From contig NZ_PIZV01000010.1 in NCBI RefSeq assembly GCF_002835665.1, forward strand, positions 1 through 46,011: 46,011 nt of DNA, given 5' to 3'. Positions 9,380 to 17,599 of this stretch are shown here, in pieces. Made by a program: the position numbers and the translations under genes. Source of the DNA: Chryseobacterium sp. PMSZPI. Lineage in GTDB: Bacteria; Bacteroidota; Bacteroidia; Flavobacteriales; Weeksellaceae. A model generated the notes under the pieces. The model was given only the letters and a program-made list of their open reading frames with translations, was not told the origin of the DNA and ran no database searches. Every line of letters begins with the position of its first letter. Position 1 is the stretch's first letter.

Positions 9380-10246
9380 TTATTGCAACAGATCTAGCTC
9401 TAATATATTATTTTGTTTTTTCAGATCGTTTTTCATCTTCTTTTCCCGATCATTTTTTATATCCTTACGATCTGTTAATTTCCCTGATTCATCTATTTCT
9501 TTAAGAACTATCCCTTGGGCCATCATCTGTCTTTCACTTTTCATCGGATCTTCAAGATAATCTTTAAATGTCTTTTTATATTTTACTTCACTGAGCGTAA
9601 CAAGCTGGTTGAATCGTTCCTTTTCTTTAGTGCTTTGCCATTCATACCCTACAGGAAGTTTTTTACTTCCTTTTAATTCGAAAGAATGTGTTTTGGTGGC
9701 ATCTTCAAGCTTTACAATTAACCCCGGAAGTCCGTAAAATTTATAGGGTCCGTCCTGAATAGGTAAATCTATCGTAAACCAAGCCGTCCATTTTCTTCCC
9801 GCAAAATCACAAATAGCTTTCTGAGTAGTAAATATTCCAATTTTTTCCTTATCTAAAAGAATTTTCCACTCTTGTCTTCTACTATCCTGAACCATATATT
9901 CATCCGCAGCCAAATTGTTGAAAAAATTGACAGAATAATCCGGATACATCTTTTCAACACTATAATAAACCTTACCTTTATTTTTAATTTTTGAGAAATC
10001 TATTTCTGAACTTTCTGCTTGAAGTTGTTTCTCCATAGCAGCTGCCATAAGAGAGTCTGTCTCAAAGGAATCTTTGCTGTAAAACTTTGATCCTTTAGGC
10101 ACCACATCCAAAAGCATTATTTCAGTTTCGGGTTTATCTTTAGCCGTAGAGTCTAAAACATATTTGTATTCATAAATAAATCGTTGATTTTGAGCGTTCA
10201 TAATCATACTCAGCAATAGAATAAATACGACGATTAGTTTTTTCAT
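9380..10246 (-). CDS. GLPGLI family exported protein (second copy)
   Basis: Secreted protein of 288 aa from the GLPGLI family, named after the motif present here in YKFYGLPGLIVKLED. The function of the family is unknown. The start is placed at 10246, where a Lys-rich segment plus hydrophobic core ending MNAQ makes a clean signal peptide; the upstream in-frame Met at 10285 would spoil it. It is a diverged paralogue of the gene just upstream (shared KIG, GR-WTAWFT and QDGPYKFYG blocks), so this is a tandem duplication. A hairpin at 10414-10449 lies between the two copies, so this copy may be expressed separately. Confidence 0.88.
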   Translation of the reverse strand: MKKLIVVFILLLSMIMNAQNQRFIYEYKYVLDSTAKDKPETEIMLLDVVPKGSKFYSKDSFETDSLMAAAMEKQLQAESSEIDFSKIKNKGKVYYSVEKMYPDYSVNFFNNLAADEYMVQDSRRQEWKILLDKEKIGIFTTQKAICDFAGRKWTAWFTIDLPIQDGPYKFYGLPGLIVKLEDATKTHSFELKGSKKLPVGYEWQSTKEKERFNQLVTLSEVKYKKTFKDYLEDPMKSERQMMAQGIVLKEIDESGKLTDRKDIKNDREKKMKNDLKKQNNILELDLLQ

Positions 10247-10413
10247 GATTATTTTGAGTTTGGTGATTTTAAATTCAAAGTTCAAGGTTTAAAGTTTAAG
10301 GTTGATTCAGTTGATAATATTACCTCACTATTTCTTACACTCTGAATAAGGCTTAAAAGTAATGAATATTTCTCATATTCAAAGATTTGACTTCTCAACT
10401 TAATTCCTTTTAA

Positions 10414-10449
10414 ACAAAAAAACAGGAGTCAACTCAATGCTTCCTGTTT
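10414..10449 (-). terminator. Terminator between the two GLPGLI genes
   Basis: Arms AAACAGGA (10420-10427) and TCCTGTTT (10442-10449) are followed on the minus strand by a T-run, directly after the stop of the upstream GLPGLI gene. Confidence 0.65.
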
Positions 10450-10471
10450 CGATAAAAATAAAGATATAATT

Positions 10472-11377
10472 TTAATTCACCAGATCCGGTTCAATCGGAT
10501 TATTATCTTTTTGCAGAACTTCTTTCGTTCTTTTTTCCATTTCTCTGAATACCTGATTAGGGTCTGAAATTTCTTTACCATCTGATGTTTTCACTTTAAA
10601 AGAAACTTTGGAACCTGACTCGCTACCATTTTTCATCATCATTTCTCTCATATTTTTGGTAGGATCATTTGCATAGGCTTTCCATACTTTCTTAAACTGA
10701 TCTTTGGTTACTTCAATGTCTTTTCCTCCCAATCCCAGTATTTTTATATTCTCAGGAAGTTGTATTTCTTTCTCTCCTTCCTGAGTTTTTATGGTTTTGT
10801 TGCCCACAAGTGTCATACTATGAGAACCTGTTGTATCTTCTATTTTTACAATAAGCCCCGGAAGTCCATAAAACTTATAAGGTCCATCCTGGAAAGGAAT
10901 CTCTGTTGTAAACCAGGCTGTCCACTCTCTTCCTCCAAAATTTGTTGTTGCTTTCTGAGCATTATATTCTCCGATCTTTTGCTTATCAGGTAAAATTTTC
11001 CAGTCGGGTTTTTGATCTTCCCGTATTTTATACTGATCCATAGAGACACTTCTGAAAAGATAGGTTTTAAAATCTGGGTATTGTTTGGTTACTTTGTAAG
11101 AAACCTGTCCCGGCTTTTCTCTTCTATTAACACTTATACTTCCTCCTCCGGCTTTAAGCTGTTTTTCAAGCTCCGCTTTTCCTATAGAGTCTGCCACAAA
11201 TTTATCATGGCTATAATAGCTGGAACCATCTTTATCAATATCCAACAGCATCATTTCCTTCTTTACATCTCCTTTATTATTGGAATCCGGAATAAACTTG
11301 TATTCATAAAAAAACCTATTGGTTTGGGCATTGGCCAATATGCCCAGTAGCATAAAAAACAGAATTTTACTTTTCAT
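10472..11377 (-). CDS. GLPGLI family exported protein (first copy)
   Basis: Secreted 301-aa protein with a signal peptide ending in LANAQ at residue 18 and the family motif in YKFYGLPGLIVKIED near the middle. It is a paralogue of the next gene. It lies 57 bases downstream of the BlaR1-like gene, with a hairpin between them, so it may be either a read-through member of the blaI-blaR1 operon or controlled by partial termination. The conserved context suggests, but does not prove, that the product works with the M56 sensor at the envelope. The C-terminal third is Lys- and Met-rich and has no recognised fold. Confidence 0.88.
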   Translation of the reverse strand: MKSKILFFMLLGILANAQTNRFFYEYKFIPDSNNKGDVKKEMMLLDIDKDGSSYYSHDKFVADSIGKAELEKQLKAGGGSISVNRREKPGQVSYKVTKQYPDFKTYLFRSVSMDQYKIREDQKPDWKILPDKQKIGEYNAQKATTNFGGREWTAWFTTEIPFQDGPYKFYGLPGLIVKIEDTTGSHSMTLVGNKTIKTQEGEKEIQLPENIKILGLGGKDIEVTKDQFKKVWKAYANDPTKNMREMMMKNGSESGSKVSFKVKTSDGKEISDPNQVFREMEKRTKEVLQKDNNPIEPDLVN

Positions 11378-11387
11378 AATTGGATGA

Positions 11388-11426
11388 TAAAAAAAGCTTT
11401 GTCAGACTTTACATCAACAAAGCTTA
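11388..11426 (-). terminator. Hairpin between blaR1-like gene and GLPGLI gene
   Basis: Arms AAGCTTTG (11394-11401) and CAAAGCTT (11418-11425) have a T-run after them on the minus strand. The hairpin sits between the stop at 11435 and the next start at 11377, so it may act as a terminator or attenuator. Confidence 0.6.
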
Positions 11427-11434
11427 CTAAAAAA

Positions 11435-13210
11435 TTATTTTTTTGTCTGAATTCTTATTTCATTTTGTGTACCTTTTACAATACTCTCTTTGATCACATT
11501 CATACTTGCGATATTTTCCGGTTTTAGATTATTCACTTCTTCTTTAGAAGTTTCTCTTCCATCTATGTAATATTTTACATTATCCCAACCGGTCACTTTG
11601 AATTTTTTAATACCATTCATTGCCATATTTCCATTTCCTTCTTTTTTGATGAAATCAGCTTGCATAACAATGATCTTTGGTTCAGTATTCACAGTAGTAA
11701 AATTGGCTTCTTTAAAATATTTACCTGCAGTCTCCCTGGCTATTTTTTCAGCTTCTACCCTCGCTTTTTCAGCCTCTTTTCTTATTTTATCGGTATCAAG
11801 TCTAATCTGATCACTTTCAAGTCTTGCTTTATCGGCTTCCTGTCTGAGTTTATCAGCTTCTTTTCTCACTTTCTCTCCTTCTCTTCTTGCTTTCTCACCC
11901 TCAATTTTGGCGTATTTCATATTTTTTGCTGCTTCTATTTGAGCTTTTGCAGCTTCTTTAGCAGCTCTTCTAGCCTCTCTTTTGATTTTGGCAACCTCTT
12001 TCTTATCAAGTGGGTCCATGTTTTCTAGCTCCTTCATCTGGTTTTTCCATTCGGCAGAATTAAAATACTCTTCCACATGTTGGGTAGATTCATTGGTAAT
12101 CTCGGTCATTGCAGAAACTAAATCATCTATTTCTTCCATCTTTTTTTCAAAAGCATGGCTATCAGGATTTAATTTACTCAGTTCTTTTTGTTTTGTATCA
12201 ATCTTTTTTTGAAGTACTGTCAATTTTTTATTGGATTCATCTGGATCAGGTAATTCTGTTCTCTCTTTTTGTTCTTCTTTTTCTTTTACAGTATCTTTTT
12301 TGATTTCTGAAACAACTTTTTTAATGGAAAGGTTGGTTTCTTCAATTTCTCTGTTCTTGGCATTCACCAGATAAGCAAAAGCTATGGTAAATACGACCGG
12401 CAAAGCTAGAATTCTTCGCGCATATCCGAATTTGGTTTTTGGTTTTTGTAACATCTTAAGTCTTTTTTTAAGGTTTGAGCTTAGAAACGGGCTGGCAGCA
12501 GGCAACTGTGTTCCGGAAAAGTGGCTTGCTAAAAGCATCTGCGCAAATGCTTTGGTGTCCGAATGTTTTACGGCTTTTTTATCAGCCAGATATTCATGAA
12601 TTAAGCTAATTTCTTTTTTAATGATATGAAAAAACGGATTGAACCAGAATATGGAAGTAATCACTTCAATAAAAATTTTATCAAATGAATGTTTCTGTTC
12701 AATGTGTACCATTTCATGCTTTAAAATCTGCTTTCCTGTGTCCGAATCTAACGTAATTGTATTCTTCCAGAAAAGATTTTTAAAGTAAGAAAATGGAGCT
12801 TCGGTCAGGTTTGTACGGTAAAAATTAATCCCGTCAAAACTTTCTTTCTGAAACTGTGTCTTAAACTGCTGGATTTTAAAAATCCCATAGATCAGTTTCC
12901 CTAAAAAATAGAGAGAAACCAGTCCCAGAGCTGAAAAAATAATGCTAAAATAAAGGTTACCATTGTTTACGTTTTTTTCTGTATTAAACTTTTGAATCTT
13001 TGCAAGAAGCATATATACATCACTATTCACTTCTACTGTAAAATCATCTATTTTGATAAGTGGCAACAGCAACGATATCAACATAGCAGATAACAAATAA
13101 AATCTGTTATAATGATGAAATGTCTTGTCTTTTAAAGACAACTGATAATACAGAAACATTACACCCGAACATATAATTACTTTTATAAAATATAAAATGA
13201 TAGCTTCCAT
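11435..13210 (-). CDS. BlaR1-like M56 membrane metallopeptidase with heptad-repeat coiled coil
   Basis: Membrane sensor protease of the M56 (BlaR1/MecR1) family, 591 aa. The N-terminal half has transmembrane segments near residues 5-22, 36-52, 86-110 and 266-283. The cytosolic zinc site is HEMVH at 165-169, with HEYLAD near 205-210 giving the further ligand. The region after the last membrane helix has no penicillin-binding domain. Instead it has a charged linker, eight consecutive seven-residue units (438-493) and a short C-terminal segment (YYIDGRE, LKPENIASMNVIKES) like the plug-type tail of many Bacteroidota M56 proteins. It lies five bases after the blaI-like gene. By analogy it would cleave that repressor on an envelope signal; the signal is unknown. 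Confidence 0.9.
   Translation of the reverse strand: MEAIILYFIKVIICSGVMFLYYQLSLKDKTFHHYNRFYLLSAMLISLLLPLIKIDDFTVEVNSDVYMLLAKIQKFNTEKNVNNGNLYFSIIFSALGLVSLYFLGKLIYGIFKIQQFKTQFQKESFDGINFYRTNLTEAPFSYFKNLFWKNTITLDSDTGKQILKHEMVHIEQKHSFDKIFIEVITSIFWFNPFFHIIKKEISLIHEYLADKKAVKHSDTKAFAQMLLASHFSGTQLPAASPFLSSNLKKRLKMLQKPKTKFGYARRILALPVVFTIAFAYLVNAKNREIEETNLSIKKVVSEIKKDTVKEKEEQKERTELPDPDESNKKLTVLQKKIDTKQKELSKLNPDSHAFEKKMEEIDDLVSAMTEITNESTQHVEEYFNSAEWKNQMKELENMDPLDKKEVAKIKREARRAAKEAAKAQIEAAKNMKYAKIEGEKARREGEKVRKEADKLRQEADKARLESDQIRLDTDKIRKEAEKARVEAEKIARETAGKYFKEANFTTVNTEPKIIVMQADFIKKEGNGNMAMNGIKKFKVTGWDNVKYYIDGRETSKEEVNNLKPENIASMNVIKESIVKGTQNEIRIQTKK
11732..11899 (-). repeat. Eight tandem 21-bp units coding heptads
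   Basis: Inside the M56 gene, codons 438-493 form eight perfect-length heptads of the type x-[DE]-K-x-R-x-E (for example GEKARRE, ADKLRQE, AEKARVE). At DNA level these are diverged 21-base repeats. Confidence 0.85.
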
Positions 13211-13215
13211 GGTTG

Positions 13216-13581
13216 TTAGTCTTTCTTTTTAAGTTCGTCCAAAAGTATTTCAAGATCCTCTACAGTCATTTCATTTTTTTCCACTAAAAATGAAACCGCA
13301 CTTTTATAAGAACCTTTAAAGTAATTTTTCACAAGACTTTTCATCGTCTTCCCTGAATACTGTTCTTTTGAAATCAAAGGAAAATATTCGTGTTGTCTAC
13401 CGTGTACCTGATAATCCACGAACTCTTTGTCCTTCAACACTTTTAAAATTGTAGAAACAGTATTGGTATGAGGTTTAGGCTCCGGAAAAAGATCAAGAAT
13501 ATCTTTAAGAAACCCTTTTTCCAGTTTCCATAAATACTGCATTACCTGTTCTTCTGCTTTTGTTAAAGTCTGAATTTTCAT
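13216..13581 (-). CDS. BlaI/MecI/CopY family transcriptional repressor
   Basis: Winged-helix repressor of the BlaI/MecI family, 121 aa from the Met at 13581. An in-frame Met six codons upstream (13599) is possible, but the family usually begins just before the LTKAEEQVMQYLW helix. The recognition-helix region is NTVSTILKVLKDKEFV, and the C-terminal helices (LVKNYF, VEDLEILLDELKKK) match the dimerisation domain. It is followed after five bases by the M56 sensor gene, the classic blaI-blaR1 order. A promoter box and two ACTAA-based inverted repeats lie upstream and suggest autoregulation. No beta-lactamase gene is nearby, so the regulon is not necessarily drug resistance. Confidence 0.92.
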   Translation of the reverse strand: MKIQTLTKAEEQVMQYLWKLEKGFLKDILDLFPEPKPHTNTVSTILKVLKDKEFVDYQVHGRQHEYFPLISKEQYSGKTMKSLVKNYFKGSYKSAVSFLVEKNEMTVEDLEILLDELKKKD

Positions 13582-13631
13582 ATCCTGTTCTTTTATCATT
13601 CAAGTGATAGAAAATCAATAGATCTTATATC

Positions 13632-13645
13632 ACTAAGAAATTAGT
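13632..13645. promoter_or_regulatory. Candidate BlaI operator 1
   Basis: Perfect inverted repeat ACTAA-GAAA-TTAGT lies between the -7 box and the start codon of the repressor gene. A repressor bound here would block transcription. The assignment is inferred from position and symmetry. Confidence 0.4.
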
Positions 13646-13649
13646 TATA

Positions 13650-13676
13650 CAAATGTAGAAATAAATTTGATCCAAA
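13650..13676 (-). promoter_or_regulatory. Promoter of the blaI-blaR1 genes
   Basis: Minus strand has TTTG (13673-13676) and, after 15 bases, TACATTTG (13650-13657). The -7 box is exact; the spacer is shorter than the usual 19. Confidence 0.5.
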
Positions 13677-13684
13677 CAACTATT

Positions 13685-13707
13685 TTTTTAGTGATAAAAA
13701 CTAAAAA
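13685..13707. promoter_or_regulatory. Candidate BlaI operator 2
   Basis: Inverted repeat TTTTTAGT-N7-ACTAAAAA shares the ACTAA half-site with operator 1 and flanks the promoter on its other side. The 315-base gap 13600-13914 otherwise shows only AT-rich sequence. Confidence 0.35.
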
Positions 13708-13914
13708 TACACAAATGATTGATAATCAACGAAATAAATTTACTCAAAATATATTATTTTTTTAAGAGACCGAATTCAACACCTATCTAATCAGCAGAAA
13801 AAGAGTGATTTCATATGCAAATTCTTAAAACTTGTTAAATTTTATTAAATAAAATTAAAATGAATTTGTTTAAACCGAGAAATTATATTTATTTTAGTGC
13901 TTTAAAAATTTCTC

Positions 13915-14499
13915 ATGAAAAGATATAATTTATTGATTGTACTGTTACTGCTTATTTTTAATGTTACTACAGCTCAAAAAAAGAAAGATTCACCGGCTGC
14001 TGATCTAAGTGTATTAAAAGATACAAAATCAAAAGTCGAAGCTACCGTTCCGTTAGTTATTCAGCATCTTCAGGCTATTGCTACAAAAGAAGGTGATAAT
14101 AATATTGTTACCAATGGAAAGATTATGGTAGGAAAAGAGTATGGTATCCTGGAATCTGAATGGTTTTTATACAGAAACAATATGAAGAACTGTATTTTGA
14201 ATAATTCTTCTAAAAAAGCTAAAAAATGTATGGAATACCATACACAATATCTGAGAAATACATTCATTAATTATAATAATTATATCACAAACCTGACGAG
14301 AAAAAATGGATATTTGGGAGTAGAAGGAGATACAAAATTTAATTTTAAACCTGCTGAAATTGCAACAAAACTCAGTGAAGCTTACTTCAATGCGAATGAT
14401 GCTGCAGGAAGAATGAAAGCGGATCAAAAAAGAGAGTTTTTAGATCAGACAATGGCTGATGATAATAAACTTGCTCCATACGCCCAATTGGCTCAATAA
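13915..14499 (+). CDS. Exported protein of unknown function
   Basis: Hypothetical secreted protein of 194 aa. A strongly hydrophobic signal peptide ends at about residue 20 (VTTAQ), followed by a Lys-rich start to the mature chain. The rest is predominantly helical and contains two cysteines close together (MKNCIL, KKCMEY), which could pair in the periplasm. I recognise no domain. It is a single gene with its own terminator and converges on a GNAT gene. The start is well placed for the signal peptide. Confidence 0.75.
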   Translation: MKRYNLLIVLLLLIFNVTTAQKKKDSPAADLSVLKDTKSKVEATVPLVIQHLQAIATKEGDNNIVTNGKIMVGKEYGILESEWFLYRNNMKNCILNNSSKKAKKCMEYHTQYLRNTFINYNNYITNLTRKNGYLGVEGDTKFNFKPAEIATKLSEAYFNANDAAGRMKADQKREFLDQTMADDNKLAPYAQLAQ

Positions 14500-14521
14500 T
14501 GAAATCATTCAAATAAAAATT

Positions 14522-14552
14522 AAAAGAGAATCACTTCCGTGGTTCTCTTTTT
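14522..14552 (+). terminator. Hairpin terminator
   Basis: AAGAGAATCAC and GTGGTTCTCTT arms with a four-base loop and a T-run follow the exported-protein gene. The A-run on the other side may also serve the convergent GNAT gene. Confidence 0.8.
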
Positions 14553-14562
14553 TATATACTGC

Positions 14563-15117
14563 CTAGTCTTTTATTAAATTGTATAAAGTATAATAGCTGG
14601 ACGTATCTTTTCCAATAACCTCCCAACCGGCTTTCTGATGGGCTATGACTTTGGGATTCTCATTAATTACTATTGAAAAAAGGTGATCAAATTTGGGTTT
14701 TAAATAAGGTTTAAGAAACTCAAGCATTGCCTTCGGAATTCCTAATCTTTGAAAATCGCGTTCTACAACGATTTGTGTCCTGTTTGAAACCCTTGCATGT
14801 TGAGAAATGATATTGTTTCTCTTAAATTCGGCAATTACACTTTTATACTGATTGTGAGCACATGAAAAATTATCATTAATATAATACCCTACAATCATTT
14901 CATCTACAAGAGCAACTGCCATCTCCTGAGCGTTAATGATATTAGCAAGATCTTCAGGTGTAAAAGGCTCACAATACAAAAAACCATCTTGTTTATTTTC
15001 TGTGTCCAGAGAACTTATTATCCATTTCCTGTTTAATTTCTGAATAGATTCCAGGTCCATAAGAGTTGCAAGTCTGATTTGGATTTCCTGATTTGTTTTG
15101 GTTGTAAATGTTTTCAT
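14563..15117 (-). CDS. GNAT family N-acetyltransferase
   Basis: Acetyl-CoA dependent N-acyltransferase fold, 184 aa. The N-terminal beta-alpha start (IQIRLATLMDLESIQKLNRKW) and the acetyl-CoA loop region around residues 120-140 (TQIVVERDFQRLGIPKAML) follow the GNAT pattern. The usual Q/RxxGxG/A is seen as QRLGIP. The C-terminal part (VINENPKVIAHQKAGWEVIG) matches motif B, where the acetyl donor and substrate pockets meet. The substrate cannot be inferred. It stands alone beside a long gene-free stretch. Confidence 0.85.
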   Translation of the reverse strand: MKTFTTKTNQEIQIRLATLMDLESIQKLNRKWIISSLDTENKQDGFLYCEPFTPEDLANIINAQEMAVALVDEMIVGYYINDNFSCAHNQYKSVIAEFKRNNIISQHARVSNRTQIVVERDFQRLGIPKAMLEFLKPYLKPKFDHLFSIVINENPKVIAHQKAGWEVIGKDTSSYYTLYNLIKD

Positions 15118-15403
15118 ATTTTAAAATTTGTGTGTGAGTGCAGGTTATCATAGATTTTGCACTCTTCAAATTTCTAAAAGCATTTATTCATGCACAACAT
15201 TTAGTCTATATTTTTCACTATGCCGTGAATAAATTATCAAATTCTCAATCAATTTTATATAAAATTTGAAAAATAACTTTACAAACAAGCGAGATATTAT
15301 GTAAAAATCATTTTGCAGGCCTCTAAATCTTTATGCTAAGACCAAAGTATATAATTTTTGAAAGGAAAAATTCGGATTTCAACAATAATTTGGATGTAAA
15401 AAA

Positions 15404-15491
15404 GCAAAAATCTCCGTCGGAAAATAGTTTTGTGTACTAATCATAAAACCTTAGAGGGAAAAAGTAGAAAAAAGACGGAGATTATTTTTGC
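15404..15491. repeat. Inverted repeat with GCAAAAATCTCCGTC arms
   Basis: The left arm at 15404-15418 and the right arm at 15474-15491 (complement with a two-base insertion) enclose about 55 bases. It may be a remnant element or a structured RNA; there is no other copy in the window. Confidence 0.5.
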
Positions 15492-15685
15492 ATGCATTCT
15501 GCAAGATCAGCTGTCCTATCTCTGACCCATGAGAACCAGACAAAAATAAAAACTATCTTCCTTTTCAGGAAAAGGATGCTTGTAGAATTTAATCCCTCTC
15601 ATATGTAGAACTAAAACTACTTTTCTGATAATCATGCATCAAGAGCAAAAGTTATGGGATTAGATATTTATACCTTATACATTTT

Positions 15686-15853
15686 ACGCAAAGGACTTTC
15701 AATATCTAACAGGTTATTTTTAGGGAGCAAAGATGGAATCAATTTCATTGATTCTTTCTAAGCGTACGTATATCCATATAGCTTATTCAGCGACTTTGTC
15801 GCCTTTTCTTTGCTTACTTCTTATATAAAGGAATCCGAATAGGGTCTTTGCGT
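15686..15853. repeat. Intergenic repeat family 2, copy A
   Basis: Bounded by ACGCAAAG (15686-15693) and CTTTGCGT (15846-15853). It contains a hairpin GAATCAAT-TTC-ATTGATTC and a second hairpin GCGAC-TTT-GTCGC. It aligns along its length with 33588-33748. Confidence 0.8.
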
Positions 15854-16010
15854 TTATAAAATCGGACACATTTAAGTTTATTACATCATTGTAATGACAC
15901 AATACTTAATCCCAAATATTGAGACGGTCCTAATTATATTCCACACAGATTTTGAGACTGACCCCGTTTAATCCTTTTTAAAACTGCCAAGTCCTACAAC
16001 TTTATTCAAT

Positions 16011-16040
16011 AAAAAAAGAGAAGCAATAGTTTGCTTCTCT
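16011..16040 (-). terminator. Terminator after tRNA-fMet
   Basis: Arms AGAGAAGCAA and TTGCTTCTCT with a four-base loop and a run of seven Ts on the minus strand lie just downstream of the tRNA. Confidence 0.85.
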
Positions 16041-16052
16041 CATTTAATTTAG

Positions 16053-16125
<73 letters not shown>

Positions 16126-16214
16126 ATATTGGATTGCAAATGTACGACTTTTTATTTAAAATCCTAATTTTTCTTTTAAATAAAGGACTTTTATGAAAAC
16201 TATTTTATTATTTG

Positions 16215-16222
16215 TATCTTTG
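16215..16222 (+). promoter_or_regulatory. -7 box almost touching the tsaC start
   Basis: TATCTTTG is an exact TAnnTTTG box ending five bases before the ATG at 16227, so the transcript should start at or next to the start codon. Confidence 0.6.
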
Positions 16223-16226
16223 TTTT

Positions 16227-16838
16227 ATGGCAAAAATATTGAAAATTTACCCGGACAACCCACAGGAAAATCTTGTGAATGAGGTTATTAAAACTTTAAA
16301 CAATGGCGGACTGATTATCTATCCTTCGGATACTATTTATGCATTAGGCTGTAATATTTTTGATATAAAAGCCATGGAAAAACTGGCTCAGTTGAAAAAA
16401 ATGAAGCTTGATAAAGCTAAATTTTCGATTATTTGTAACGATCTCAGCCATCTTTCTGACTTTACAAGACCCATTGACACTTCGGTTTTCAGATTTCTGA
16501 AAAGCCACCTTCCAGGTCCTTTTACATTTATCCTTGAAGCCAACAAAAGCTTACCTTTAGCCTATAAAGGTCACAAAACAATTGGTATCCGTGTTCCTGA
16601 TCATCCGATTCCTCAGCTTATCGTTGAAAAATTGGGTCATCCAATTGCCTCTACTTCCATCCGGGATGATGATGAAATCATTGAGTATTCTACAGATCCC
16701 GAACTTATCGCTGAAAAATACGACCATCTTGTAGATATTGTCATTGATTCAGGATATGGTGATAATGTAGCGTCAACCATTGTAGATCTTACTTCAGGAG
16801 AACCGGAGGTAATCCGCCAGGGAAAAGGAATTGTTTAG
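16227..16838 (+). CDS. tsaC: L-threonylcarbamoyladenylate synthase (Sua5/YrdC/YwlC)
   Basis: Makes threonylcarbamoyl-AMP from threonine, bicarbonate and ATP, the first step of the t6A37 tRNA modification. At 203 aa it is the short TsaC/YwlC form without the Sua5 C-terminal domain. Family blocks include YPSDTIYALGCN (nucleotide-binding region near the N-terminus), KKMKLDKAKFSIIC, LPGPFTFIL and TIGIRVPDHP. The ATG at 16227 is chosen because a further upstream TTG start would place the promoter box inside the gene. It begins a run of same-strand genes whose later member prmC also acts on the translation machinery. Confidence 0.93.
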   Translation: MAKILKIYPDNPQENLVNEVIKTLNNGGLIIYPSDTIYALGCNIFDIKAMEKLAQLKKMKLDKAKFSIICNDLSHLSDFTRPIDTSVFRFLKSHLPGPFTFILEANKSLPLAYKGHKTIGIRVPDHPIPQLIVEKLGHPIASTSIRDDDEIIEYSTDPELIAEKYDHLVDIVIDSGYGDNVASTIVDLTSGEPEVIRQGKGIV

Positions 16839-16888
16839 TTTAAAATTTAACGATTAGATTAAAATATAAACTTGATCGATTTAGGATT

Positions 16889-17599
16889 ATGAGTGTTCTT
16901 GGGAAATATTCTATAGGAATTTTACTCACTTTTATGCTTCTGGCTGCAGTGATGCTCTATATTTTTCCTATTGTAAGTATCATTACGGGAACAAAGGGTA
17001 TTACATCCAACAACTTTTTGTTGAGTAGGATTGTCATATGGATTGTGCTAGGTGTTGTATTTTTATACAACCTTTTCATTGAAAAGCAACCTTTTTTATT
17101 AAAAGAAGAAAAAAAATATTCTATCGGATTCTATATAAAAGCTGTCATTTCTTTGTATCTTATTTGCGCAATAGGTGGTGCTTTTTTAAATGTAATAATC
17201 CGAATTTCAACCCATGAACAAACGAGTAATAAACTTCTTCAACTGGTTTCTATTTTCAAAAATGATTATTTTTTAATTATTTTTACATGCTTTACGGCAG
17301 GTGCTGTGGAGGAACTTCTGATGCGGGGATATATGCAGCCCAGAATTGAGAAAATATACAACAGCCCGATTGCAGGGGTTATCATCTCAGCGATTGTATT
17401 TGGAATTCTGCACAGCACATACGGAACGATAGGTCAGATTGTTGTACCTTTCTTTATTGGAGCCGTTTTTGCCATGTTTTATAAATTATATTCCAATATT
17501 AAAATTCTCATCATCTGTCACTTTATGTTTGACTTTGTGTCTCTGATGATTATGAATTTTACAGAAATTAAACATTTATCTGCATTTTTAACATTATGA
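16889..17599 (+). CDS. CPBP family intramembrane metalloprotease
   Basis: Polytopic membrane protein of 236 aa of the CPBP/Abi (CAAX protease) family. Several hydrophobic helices precede the conserved core: EELLMRG (E141, E142, R146), FGILH (H175) and HFMFD (H211, D215). These are the three catalytic or metal-binding motifs of the glutamic-type intramembrane proteases. The natural substrate is unknown; relatives in other phyla act in bacteriocin self-immunity or prenyl-protein processing. The stop overlaps the start of yaaA by four bases (ATGA), so the two are translationally coupled. Confidence 0.9.
   Translation: MSVLGKYSIGILLTFMLLAAVMLYIFPIVSIITGTKGITSNNFLLSRIVIWIVLGVVFLYNLFIEKQPFLLKEEKKYSIGFYIKAVISLYLICAIGGAFLNVIIRISTHEQTSNKLLQLVSIFKNDYFLIIFTCFTAGAVEELLMRGYMQPRIEKIYNSPIAGVIISAIVFGILHSTYGTIGQIVVPFFIGAVFAMFYKLYSNIKILIICHFMFDFVSLMIMNFTEIKHLSAFLTL

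Larger units (their letters stand above)
15118..16052. other. Gene-free stretch next to tRNA-fMet
   Basis: About 935 bases without a supported gene. It contains an inverted repeat with arms of about 15 bases (15404-15491), a short palindrome of TCCTTTTC and GAAAAGGA (around 15560), repeat family 2 copy A (15686-15853), and two TTGAGAC-type motifs about 35 bases apart near 15920-15960. The pattern suggests an accumulation point for small repeats. No transposase fragment could be recognised. Confidence 0.6.

Noticed and set aside
11435..13581. Beta-lactam resistance operon
   Set aside because: The regulator and sensor belong to the BlaI/BlaR1 families, but there is no penicillin-binding sensor domain and no beta-lactamase or mecA gene nearby.
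15900..15975. IS end suspected from TTGAGACGG and TTGAGACTG motifs
   Set aside because: The motifs are short, are in direct orientation and have no transposase fragment or matching partner. Kept only as a remark on the gene-free stretch.
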